30,232 bases of DNA from Megasphaera elsdenii (lineage in GTDB: Bacteria > Bacillota > Negativicutes > Veillonellales > Megasphaeraceae), in assembly GCF_020539865.1 (NCBI RefSeq), contig NZ_JAJBQV010000026.1:1-30232 (forward strand), given 5' to 3'. Positions 23,635 through 30,232 of the stretch are shown here, in pieces. The stretch's first letter is position 1. Every line of letters starts with the position of its first letter. The notes beneath the pieces were generated by a model that had not been told where the DNA came from, ran no database searches, and saw nothing but the letters and a program-made list of their open reading frames with translations. Both the position numbers and the translations under genes were made by a program.

Positions 23635-24663
23635 TCACACGGCCCCCAGCTTACGTACAATCTTGCCGAGCTGCAGGGAAATATCACTCGACGGCAGGGC
23701 TTCGAGGATTTCTTCGGCCCGTTTTTGGTAGGTGTGGATCTGATTCCACGCTCCCTCCATGCCGCCCAGGGCGGCGACGATTTCTTCCATGCGGCAGATA
23801 TCCGCATGAGTCAGCGTCCCTTCGGCGCTCCGTTCCATATAGGGATGGAGGAGCCGACGGCCGCGGGGCTGTTCCCGTGCCAAGAGGACCGGCAGGGTAT
23901 AAATCCCTTCGCGGAAATCCTGGTGGGCTTTCTTGCCAATCATCGAACTATCGGGGACGAAGTCGAGGAGATCGTCGCGCATCTGGAACATAAATCCCAG
24001 ACATTCGCCGAAGGACTCGAGCATCCGCGATACCCGTTCATCACAGCCGCTTTCCATCGCGCCGATACGGCAACAGGCGCGGAACAAGGCGACGGTCTTG
24101 CCGTGGATGTTCTGCAGATATTGGTCAATAGTGACGTCCTCTTTATAGCGGCACATGGCCTGGCCGATTTCGCCGGCACACATTTCCTCTACAGCCTGGG
24201 CGATGACCATACCTGCCCGGTTCAATCCCTCGCGCATCAAGTAGAAGGTGATGCGGCTCATCAGGAAATCGCCGGCATAGACAGCTGCGTTCTTCCCGTA
24301 CTTGCTCTGCACCGACGGCTTGCCGCGCCGGACCGGTGCATCGTCGACAACATCGTCATGAATCAGTGAGGCCAGATGGGTCATTTCCACTACGGCCGCC
24401 AGTTTATACAACCGCTCCCGCACATCGTCGCGGTCTGTTCCGAACGAGCCGGCCATCAGTACCAGGCGGGGACGTATCATCTTCCCCTGCGAAGAGGCTG
24501 CATCATCGAGGACGGCCCCCGTGGCCGTACCTCCAAAGGGATGCTTTGTATATAATTTTATATACTCTTTCACTCTGCGGACCTGGTCATCGCTGATACC
24601 GGCAAACAATTTGGGCATAAACTTCCGGGCGCTGGTTTCTAAGAGTGTCTGTTTTATCATCAT
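23635..24663 (-). CDS. hepT: polyprenyl diphosphate synthase (heptaprenyl/octaprenyl type)
   Basis: Builds the isoprenoid tail for menaquinone from isopentenyl diphosphate and an allylic primer. 342 residues. The first aspartate-rich motif is LIHDDVVDDAPVRRG and the second is FQMRDDLLDF. GKMIRPRLVL and GDFLMSR are also typical. Chain length cannot be read reliably from the sequence. The start is the first of two adjacent ATGs, about 10 bases after AAAGG. It begins 32 bases after the lutB-lutA fusion on the same strand, with no terminator between, so read-through from the lut genes is likely. Confidence 0.9.
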   Translation of the reverse strand: MMIKQTLLETSARKFMPKLFAGISDDQVRRVKEYIKLYTKHPFGGTATGAVLDDAASSQGKMIRPRLVLMAGSFGTDRDDVRERLYKLAAVVEMTHLASLIHDDVVDDAPVRRGKPSVQSKYGKNAAVYAGDFLMSRITFYLMREGLNRAGMVIAQAVEEMCAGEIGQAMCRYKEDVTIDQYLQNIHGKTVALFRACCRIGAMESGCDERVSRMLESFGECLGFMFQMRDDLLDFVPDSSMIGKKAHQDFREGIYTLPVLLAREQPRGRRLLHPYMERSAEGTLTHADICRMEEIVAALGGMEGAWNQIHTYQKRAEEILEALPSSDISLQLGKIVRKLGAV

Positions 24664-24695
24664 GCTCTATTTACCTTTCCGGCCAACGTTATTGC

Positions 24696-26858
24696 CTATT
24701 TTTTTTCTCGTTTTTCAACGACGATCTGTGCTGTGTGTTTAACCTGAATATTGTTCAAGCCGCGAGCATCGAGGCCGCCACGGATCTGGAGCAAGCAGCC
24801 CGGGCAGTCGACAGCGACGACATCTGCGCCGGAAGCGACGATGTTGTTGATCTTTTCTTCGAGGATCGGAGCCGACATTTCAGGGAATTTAACGGAGTAA
24901 GAACCACCGAAGCCACAGCATTTATCGCAATCGTGCATTTCGATGAGTTCGACGCCCTTGGTAGCTTTCAAGAGTTCACGCTGTTCCTTGGTGACGCCGA
25001 GGTAACGGTTCAAGTGGCAGGAGTCGTGATAGGTGACCTTCATCGGTATGCCATCGCCGGTATCCGGCAAGCCGCCAAGCATGGAAACGAGTTTGCAGAA
25101 GTCGAACGTCTTGCTGCGGAGTTCTTCCGCTTTCTTGAGCATTTCCGGATCGTCCTTGAAGAAGTCGACGTAATCGCGGAGGGCATGCGTACAAGTCGGG
25201 CAAGCCGATACGATGTAATCGTATTTTTCAGCTTCCATAGCGTTCAAGTTCATTTCAGCAGCTTTCTTGGCGTTTTCAACATCGCCCATGTAGGTAGCCG
25301 GAGCACCGCAGCAAGCCTGGCCAAGCGGCATTTCTACGATATAGCCAGCCATGTTGAGGGCTTTGACGACGTCCGTTGCGATGTCGACATAGACGAAATC
25401 GAGGAGACAGCCCGTGAAGATAGCGATCTTGCCCTTCGGATTGGGAACATCCTGTTTGATTGTCGGCAGGATGTCGCGGAACGGCTGCGGAGCAACGCTC
25501 GGCAGACTGCGGCCTGCTGTCAGACCGGACAAGAACATCGGCAGATGACGGATCATCGGCTGACCTTTGGTAATCATGCCCTGAGCAACGGAAGCGATGC
25601 GCAGCATAGAGTGGAAGAGGTGACGGTCAGCAACCGTATCGAGACAGAATTTATGGACCGGATTGAGGCCATCTTCCTGAGCGAATTTCGTACGTAATTT
25701 CAGGATCATGCCGGCAATATCGAGTTTGCCGCCGCAGACGGTGTTACACGTACCGCACTGGAGACAGATGTTCTGGATATCTTTCCCACGTTCACGGCTG
25801 TTGAGGAAGCTCGTCAGCAGCGTGCCGATACCGCCGGTATAAATGGAGCCGCCATATACGTGGCCGCCGACGAGACGGAAGGCCGGACATACATTCAGGC
25901 AGGCAGCGCAGCGGATGCAGCAGAAGATATCTTTGTAATCTTCACTGGCCATGATCTTACGGCGTTCCGGCGTATCGAGGATGATCATGTGGAAGTTCTT
26001 GTCTTCCTTGGTATCGTTTTCCGGATCCGTAACGACTTTCGTAGCGCCCGTGTAGAAGGAAAGGTATGCCGTGATGTTCTGGGCTGTACCGTTACGAGGC
26101 AGTACTTTGAAGATGTAGCGGATATCGCTCATCTTAGCGACGAATTTTTCAATACCAAAGATATATAAGTGCGTTTTCGGAAGGGTTGCGACCATACGGC
26201 CGTTGCCTTCATTCGTCATGGTAATGACTGTCCCCGTTTCAGCGACAGCGACGTTGGCACCGGAAACCCCCATTTCAGCGCTGAGGAATTTCGGACGCAT
26301 GACGCGGCGGGACGTCTTGACTTCTTTCGTGATGACCGGTTCTTCCGGCTGTTTCGTATACGATTCAAAGAGGTCGGCAACGTCTTCTTTAGAATAATGA
26401 ATAGCCGGCATAACCATGTGGGACGGCGTATCACCAGCGATGGAGTTGATGAATTCGCCCAAATCCGTTTCCTGAGCCGTAATGCCTGCTTTTTCATAGT
26501 TCTGGTTGAAGTGCATTTCTTCCGATGCCATGGATTTCGACTTAACGCAAAGTTTGACGTTGTTGTCTTTTGCCAGTTTCAAAGCATAGTCCATAGCTTC
26601 TTCCGGAGAATGAGCGACGAATACGTGAGCCCCGTTGGCTTCCGCATTCTTGATGAATTCGGCCATGACTTCGTCCAGATGGTCACGAGCATAGGATTTT
26701 ACTTCATGGACTTTCTCACGAAGTGCTTCAAAGTCATATCCTTTGTAAACTCTTGCACGGTTGCCAGGATAAGCTGTCGTAAAGTTCTTCAACGCCTTCT
26801 GCAGTGGCGCATTATCCATGGCGCGCTCGATTTCTTGCTTCAGTAATTCGTTAGACAT
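24696..26858 (-). CDS. LutB-LutA fusion, iron-sulfur lactate oxidation protein
   Basis: A 720-residue protein combining two subunits of the L-lactate oxidising complex LutABC (LldEFG). Residues 1 to about 300 are the LUD domain of LutB. Two cluster motifs follow: Cys314, 317, 320, 324 (CIRCAACLNVCP) and Cys365, 368, 371, 375 (CLQCGTCNTVCGG). From about 475 onward come the two cysteine-rich CCG domains of LutA, with QACCGAP (516-518), CPTC (553-556), CDKCCGFGG (647-649) and CPGC (685-688). In Bacillus these are separate genes. It follows lutC by 15 bases, with GGGAGG before the ATG. The direct electron acceptor of this complex is not established; the neighbouring quinone genes are suggestive. 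Confidence 0.9.
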   Translation of the reverse strand: MSNELLKQEIERAMDNAPLQKALKNFTTAYPGNRARVYKGYDFEALREKVHEVKSYARDHLDEVMAEFIKNAEANGAHVFVAHSPEEAMDYALKLAKDNNVKLCVKSKSMASEEMHFNQNYEKAGITAQETDLGEFINSIAGDTPSHMVMPAIHYSKEDVADLFESYTKQPEEPVITKEVKTSRRVMRPKFLSAEMGVSGANVAVAETGTVITMTNEGNGRMVATLPKTHLYIFGIEKFVAKMSDIRYIFKVLPRNGTAQNITAYLSFYTGATKVVTDPENDTKEDKNFHMIILDTPERRKIMASEDYKDIFCCIRCAACLNVCPAFRLVGGHVYGGSIYTGGIGTLLTSFLNSRERGKDIQNICLQCGTCNTVCGGKLDIAGMILKLRTKFAQEDGLNPVHKFCLDTVADRHLFHSMLRIASVAQGMITKGQPMIRHLPMFLSGLTAGRSLPSVAPQPFRDILPTIKQDVPNPKGKIAIFTGCLLDFVYVDIATDVVKALNMAGYIVEMPLGQACCGAPATYMGDVENAKKAAEMNLNAMEAEKYDYIVSACPTCTHALRDYVDFFKDDPEMLKKAEELRSKTFDFCKLVSMLGGLPDTGDGIPMKVTYHDSCHLNRYLGVTKEQRELLKATKGVELIEMHDCDKCCGFGGSYSVKFPEMSAPILEEKINNIVASGADVVAVDCPGCLLQIRGGLDARGLNNIQVKHTAQIVVEKREKK

Positions 26859-26873
26859 GTGCTGTTCCCTCCC

Positions 26874-27419
26874 TTACTCATCTTCTACGACGATGACCGA
26901 ATACTGACGCGGGCCATGAACCCCTACAGTACCGACACATTCGATATCAGCCGTCCGGCTCGGGCCGGTAATGATGCCGGCGAATTTCGGGAACGGCTTC
27001 GTTTCGGCCATGATGTCGATCATGTCATCGAAAGTATCGACAATCTTAGAAAGTTTGACGATGCCGACATAGACGTCCGATACCGTTTCAACGATACGAC
27101 AGTCGATGTCGTCCTTCATCTGGACAATAGAGCCCAAGTTAGCGATGCCGTAATCGGCCTCGGTAACGCCGCCTTTATCGTCCGGGGCATTCTTGCGGAA
27201 GTGATCCGTATCCACTTTGATGCCTGCGGCTTTCAATGCGTCTACAGCGCCGATTTCTTTCAGGAGCGGCGTTTCAACGAGGGCAACTTCATGTGTGTCC
27301 TTGTCCTGGAAAATTTTGGTGAGAGTTGCAGCAACGTCTGCTTTTTTAGCGATATAACTTTCGCCGTTGACGCTGGTCAACCCTTTCTGGAATGTTTCAT
27401 ACAATTCTGTCTTTTCCAT
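26874..27419 (-). CDS. lutC: LutC-like LUD domain protein
   Basis: 181 residues, the third component of the LutABC lactate oxidation complex. The C-terminal part PKFAGIITGPSRTADIE and GVHGPRQYSVIVV is the LUD signature. The start at 27419 is the ATG 5 bases after GAGGTG; a GTG two codons upstream overlaps that site. Here lutC is first and the lutB-lutA fusion second, the reverse of the Bacillus order. A sigma-A-like promoter lies about 65 bases upstream. Confidence 0.88.
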   Translation of the reverse strand: MEKTELYETFQKGLTSVNGESYIAKKADVAATLTKIFQDKDTHEVALVETPLLKEIGAVDALKAAGIKVDTDHFRKNAPDDKGGVTEADYGIANLGSIVQMKDDIDCRIVETVSDVYVGIVKLSKIVDTFDDMIDIMAETKPFPKFAGIITGPSRTADIECVGTVGVHGPRQYSVIVVEDE

Positions 27420-27484
27420 TTTCACACCTCTTTACTTATAAATTACAACTACAACGAATACTATGAAGTAAAGTATTTAACATA

Positions 27485-27512
27485 AGTATACCATTTCATG
27501 CGCAAAGCGCAA
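27485..27512 (-). promoter_or_regulatory. predicted lutC promoter with a GCGC-AAA-GCGC palindrome in the spacer
   Basis: On the minus strand TTGCGC (27512-27507), 16 bases, TATACT (27490-27485). GCGCTTTGCGC overlaps the -35 and spacer and could be an operator. The leader is about 60 bases. Confidence 0.5.
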
Positions 27513-27519
27513 TAAGTAT

Positions 27520-28037
27520 AGAAAAATGGGTAATACAAAATGAGAAACATTAAATACTTGCCTATGCGTTTTTGTTATTCACGTATTCATTACTAATATG
27601 GTATTCTTTTAAGGTCCTATACCTTTTATCAATAAGCCTTTTAGAAAAACGGCTTATTTCCGCCGTATATTGCGCTTAGTCGCATTAAACGATGTGTTTT
27701 AGATATGATATTTTTATATTTTAAAGTTTATATTAAATCATCTTAACATCATCTTGTTCTATATCTTACAATTGATTGTAGGGAATATATTTTATGTTCA
27801 CTAAACATGAATATTATATGCAGACAAATTTAATCAAAAATAATGAGTCTTTATGAAAACATCGTTCGTCGCAGGCCGTTGGTCGTAGTTCGAAAAAAAA
27901 CAAAAGCCCTGGTTACGACGAACGACGAAAGCTGAACAAAAAACGACAAAACCTTTATATGGATATATAAAGAATGTGATTCTACCGGGCTTTACGAATA
28001 AGACACCAATTTTGTCGTCTTTTTACATTTTTTTCTA
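27520..28037. other. gene-less AT-rich region with several short inverted repeats
   Basis: About 500 bases between the lutC promoter and the cysE T-box promoter hold no believable gene on either strand. Visible pieces are AATAAGCC/GGCTTATT around 27631-27658, heptad array H, and ACGACAAAA near 27943 with TTTTGTCGT near 28012, the latter followed by a T-run. The last pair encloses AGCCC/GGGCT type complementarity, so a folded RNA is possible. Confidence 0.4.
27862..27931. repeat. heptad-period repeat array H (10 units, inverts midway)
   Basis: TCGTTCG and TCGTAGT units at the start and ACGAACG, ACGAAAG units at the end are all in one 7-base phase over 70 bases, across an A-rich centre. The arms are complementary. 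This is the one array with no nearby terminator of the TGTCG type. Confidence 0.6.
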
Positions 28038-28066
28038 TTGACAAATGTCCTATGAAGGGGTATCAT
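28038..28066 (+). promoter_or_regulatory. promoter of the cysE T-box transcript
   Basis: TTGACA (28038-28043), 17 bases, TATCAT (28061-28066). The bases just after the -10 (GTGTTCAA) are the same as in the ilvC T-box promoter. Confidence 0.75.
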
Positions 28067-28072
28067 GTGTTC

Positions 28073-28316
28073 AACACAAAAACAAAAATGCAATGACCAA
28101 AACAAGTACACACAGGATAACGATACAGAGAATAAGGGCCATCGGCTGAAAGCCCCTATCGAAGTTAAATGTGATGGAATGCCTTTGGGAGCAGGATGGT
28201 TGAACGCCAGTAGGTCATCCCGGTTGCCGCCGTTATGGGTATTGAGTGGCAGTCTAAGGACTGCAATCAGAGTGGAACCACGGACCATCGTCTCTGTATG
28301 ACGATAGTCCTTTTTT
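28073..28316 (+). promoter_or_regulatory. T-box leader, cysteine specificity
   Basis: The T-box is AGAGTGGAACCACGG (28269-28283), followed by a terminator. At the base of stem I CCAAA-AC-AAGTA-CACA pairs around the specifier loop with TGTG and TTTGG, placing GGAA then TGC (28180-28182) as the specifier, a cysteine codon. The nearby TGT is also a cysteine codon, so the amino-acid call is robust. It controls cysE, so serine acetylation should rise when cysteinyl-tRNA falls. Confidence 0.88.
28282..28316 (+). terminator. T-box regulated terminator before cysE
   Basis: GGACCATCGTC / GACGATAGTCC with a 7-base loop and T6. Confidence 0.85.
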
Positions 28317-28351
28317 ATTTATTTTTTTACATCACAGGAGGGCGCTACGCC

Positions 28352-29050
28352 ATGTTCAAATCACTTCGCAACGACATTCGCGTCATCAAGGACCGCGATC
28401 CAGCCGCTAAGAATACGCTGGAAGTCTTGCTTTGCTATTCTGGCCTTCATGCCATCTGGGCCCATCGCCTGGCCCACTTCTTCTACAAGCATCAGTGGTT
28501 TGTCACGGCCCGTATCATTTCCACTATTTCCCGCTTCTTTACGGGCATCGAAATCCATCCCGGCGCTCAGATTGGCGAAGGCCTGTTCATCGACCATGGC
28601 ATGGGCATCGTCATCGGAGAAACGACGGTCATTGGCAACAACGTCTCCCTCTATCAGGGCGTGACCCTCGGCGGGACAGGTAAGGAAAAGGGCAAACGCC
28701 ATCCGACCATCGGCGACTATGTCGTCGTCGCCTGCGGCGCCAAAGTACTCGGTTCCTTTACCGTCGGCGAAGGCGCAAAAATCGGCGCCGGTTCCGTCGT
28801 CCTCAAAGAAGTGCCGCCGTACTCGACAGTCGTCGGCATCCCAGGCCGCGTCGTCGTCCAGCAGGGAAAACGCATCAAAGCCAGCCACAGCGAACGCGAC
28901 GTCGACCTCAACCATAACCGCCTGCCCGATCCCATCGAAGACCAGATTATCGCCTTGCAGCATCAGGTAGCCATCCTGCAGAACCGCGTGGAAATGATGG
29001 ACCAGCAGCATGATGAACGCTGCGCCGGCAAGATGCGGCCTTTGAAATAA
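28352..29050 (+). CDS. cysE: serine O-acetyltransferase
   Basis: Makes O-acetylserine from serine and acetyl-CoA, the first step of cysteine synthesis. 232 residues. A helical N-terminal part is followed by the left-handed hexapeptide-repeat domain, with [37 protein letters not shown] and VVGIPGRVV. After the core an acidic linker and a heptad-like helix ([14 protein letters not shown]) follow, perhaps a coiled coil. The start at 28352 follows AGGAGGG by 9 bases; the frame is open upstream only through the T-box. Downstream, cysK has its own control region. Confidence 0.93.
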   Translation: MFKSLRNDIRVIKDRDPAAKNTLEVLLCYSGLHAIWAHRLAHFFYKHQWFVTARIISTISRFFTGIEIHPGAQIGEGLFIDHGMGIVIGETTVIGNNVSLYQGVTLGGTGKEKGKRHPTIGDYVVVACGAKVLGSFTVGEGAKIGAGSVVLKEVPPYSTVVGIPGRVVVQQGKRIKASHSERDVDLNHNRLPDPIEDQIIALQHQVAILQNRVEMMDQQHDERCAGKMRPLK

Positions 29051-29097
29051 CCAAATTCGTTGTCACCCTATACGGAAATGAAAAAATCCAGTATAGG

Positions 29098-29136
29098 TGT
29101 ACATAAAATCTATACCCAATTGGTATACCTTATCAT
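29098..29136 (+). promoter_or_regulatory. operator-like palindrome upstream of cysK
   Basis: TATACC-CAATT-GGTATA (29111-29127) is a perfect 6-bp dyad with a 5-base centre. TGTACA lies just upstream (29098-29103) and TATCAT (29131-29136), a possible -10, just downstream. Size and base content suit a small dimeric regulator such as a CymR-like Rrf2 protein, an inference only. No T-box precedes cysK. Confidence 0.4.
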
Positions 29137-29195
29137 GTTTTCAATATATTTTGCATTCATCGGGGGATGAATCATAGGAAAAGGAGAGATTTCTC

Positions 29196-30140
29196 ATGAG
29201 TAAAATCTACACATCTATGTTACAGTTAATCGGCAACACACCCTTATTGAAACCGGAACGCTACAACAGCGCTACTGGCGTTACGGCCAATCTCTTGGTA
29301 AAACTCGACGCTTTCAACCCGGCAGGTTCTGCTAAAGATCGTATCGCCCAAGCCATGATCGAAGATGCTGAAAAGAAAGGCATCCTCAAAGAAGGCTCGG
29401 TCATCATCGAACCGACCAGCGGCAACACCGGTATCGGCCTGGCTGCCGTCGCAGCTGCCAAAGGTTACCGCGCTATCTTCACTATGCCGGAAACCATGTC
29501 TATTGAACGCCGCAACCTCATCTCCGCTTATGGCGCTGAAATCGTCCTCACACCGGGCAAAACCGGCATGAAAGGCGCCGTCGATAAAGCCAACGAATTG
29601 GCTAAAGAAATTCCCAATTCCTTCATCCCCGGCCAGTTTACCAACCCGGTCAATCCGGAAATCCATCGCTTGACGACGGGCCCGGAAATCTATGAAGATA
29701 CAGACGGCGCTATCGACATCTTCTTAGCTGGTGTCGGCACAGGCGGTACTCTTTCCGGCGTCGGCCAGTACCTCAAAGAAAAGAAACCGTCCGTCCAGAT
29801 CATCGCTATCGAACCGAAAGATTCGCCGCTCCTTTCTGAAGGCCATGCAGGCCCGCATAAACTTCAGGGCATCGGCGCAAACTTTGTTCCGGAAACCTTG
29901 GATACTAAGATCTACGACGAAGTCTTCACAGTCACGACAGAACAGGCTTATGAAACAGCCCAGAAATTCACCGAATCTGAAGGCCTCCTCATCGGTATCT
30001 CTGGCGGTGCTGCCCTCTATGCCGCTTCGGAAGTCGCAAAACGTCCGGAAAACGCTGGTAAGACTATCGTAGCCTTCCTGCCGGATAATGGCGACCGTTA
30101 CCTCACGACGCCGGGCTTCATCCAGCAGAAAACGAAATAA
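29196..30140 (+). CDS. cysK: cysteine synthase (O-acetylserine sulfhydrylase)
   Basis: PLP enzyme that replaces the acetyl group of O-acetylserine with sulfide to give cysteine. 314 residues, normal length. The PLP lysine is Lys47 in NPAGSAKDRIA. The substrate loop is PTSGNTGIGLA and the phosphate-binding loop is GVGTGGTLSGVG. The C-terminal ISGGAAL is also typical. AAGGAGAG precedes the ATG at 29196. It works directly after CysE, but with a separate promoter region, so the two steps answer to different signals. Confidence 0.95.
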   Translation: MSKIYTSMLQLIGNTPLLKPERYNSATGVTANLLVKLDAFNPAGSAKDRIAQAMIEDAEKKGILKEGSVIIEPTSGNTGIGLAAVAAAKGYRAIFTMPETMSIERRNLISAYGAEIVLTPGKTGMKGAVDKANELAKEIPNSFIPGQFTNPVNPEIHRLTTGPEIYEDTDGAIDIFLAGVGTGGTLSGVGQYLKEKKPSVQIIAIEPKDSPLLSEGHAGPHKLQGIGANFVPETLDTKIYDEVFTVTTEQAYETAQKFTESEGLLIGISGGAALYAASEVAKRPENAGKTIVAFLPDNGDRYLTTPGFIQQKTK

Positions 30141-30170
30141 GTAGACCATCATCCAACGAATACATGGTCG

Positions 30171-30232
30171 CCTCCACCCGTAAAACGGGTGGCTCGGCTG
30201 ACGGCTATAAGCCTTTGTTGCTGAAAGCCAGC
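30171..30232 (+). mobile_element. possible end of an IS200/IS605-type element (partial, at window edge)
   Basis: CCACCCG-TAAAA-CGGGTGG (30174-30192) is a perfect 7-bp hairpin. It is followed by GGCTATAAGCC (30203-30213) and then CTGAAAGCCAGC. From memory, subterminal hairpins of this form, a CACCCG hairpin then GGCTATAAGCC, occur at ends of IS200/IS605 elements with TnpB. The transposase would lie beyond the edge. Confidence 0.35.

Noticed and set aside
24645..25697. 350-codon plus-strand frame over the LutB-LutA fusion
   Set aside because: No family resemblance and no ribosome site; it lies wholly antisense to a gene with intact cluster motifs.

Overview
The window looks like chromosomal DNA from an anaerobic, lactate-using member of the Negativicutes, most like Megasphaera. 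This rests on recognition, not on a database search. The clues are two class-typical T-box leaders, a LutB-LutA fusion, a FixCX pair, a GlcD-type lactate/glycolate dehydrogenase, menaquinone genes, moderate-GC coding sequence with AT-rich spacers, and terminator stems of a recurring type (TGTCG near the loop). No rRNA, tRNA, CRISPR array, prophage or complete insertion sequence was seen.

Layout. 0.3-2.2 kb (minus): a divergent CobT-like phosphoribosyltransferase and a one-domain LarC, probably one operon. 2.3-3.4 kb (minus): a GldA-like polyol/alcohol dehydrogenase. 3.9-8.0 kb (plus): two near-identical CstA transporters in tandem, each with its own promoter and terminator, the first behind a cre-like site. 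8.2-11.9 kb (plus): a leucine-type T-box followed by ilvC-ilvB-ilvN. 12.1-13.5 kb (plus): a wrecked sensor kinase gene. 13.5-14.4 kb (minus): a PflX-like radical SAM protein. 14.44-14.61 kb: a compact overlapping small-RNA locus. 14.7-16.6 kb (minus): a GlcD-type flavoprotein behind a decayed LytTR response regulator. 16.9-20.1 kb (minus): two DUF445 membrane proteins and a metallo-beta-lactamase-fold hydrolase. 20.3-21.9 kb (minus): fixC-fixX. 22.0-24.7 kb (minus): hepT-menA-menG for menaquinone. 24.7-27.4 kb (minus): lutC and a lutB-lutA fusion. 27.5-28.0 kb: no gene. 28.0-30.1 kb (plus): a cysteine T-box, cysE, then cysK with an operator-like palindrome. The right edge resembles the end of an IS200/IS605-type element.

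How it fits together. Much of the window concerns lactate, pyruvate and electron flow: lactate oxidation (Lut, GlcD), possible nickel-cofactor chemistry (LarC), a carrier of the pyruvate/peptide transporter family (CstA), quinone synthesis (HepT, MenA, MenG) and an ETF:quinone oxidoreductase-like pair (FixCX). The rest is amino-acid synthesis under tRNA-sensing leaders.

Most unusual signals. (1) A degenerate 7-bp-period repeat family (core GTTYGNN or its complement) occurs in eight intergenic sites, mostly abutting terminators, keeping its 7-bp phase even where it inverts. One array supplies the stop codon of the truncated larC. (2) The CobT homologue lacks the catalytic glutamate and sits next to the one-domain LarC. 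(3) A promoter/terminator pair with an opposing promoter looks like a small-RNA or type I antitoxin-like locus. (4) Both halves of a two-component system are decayed.
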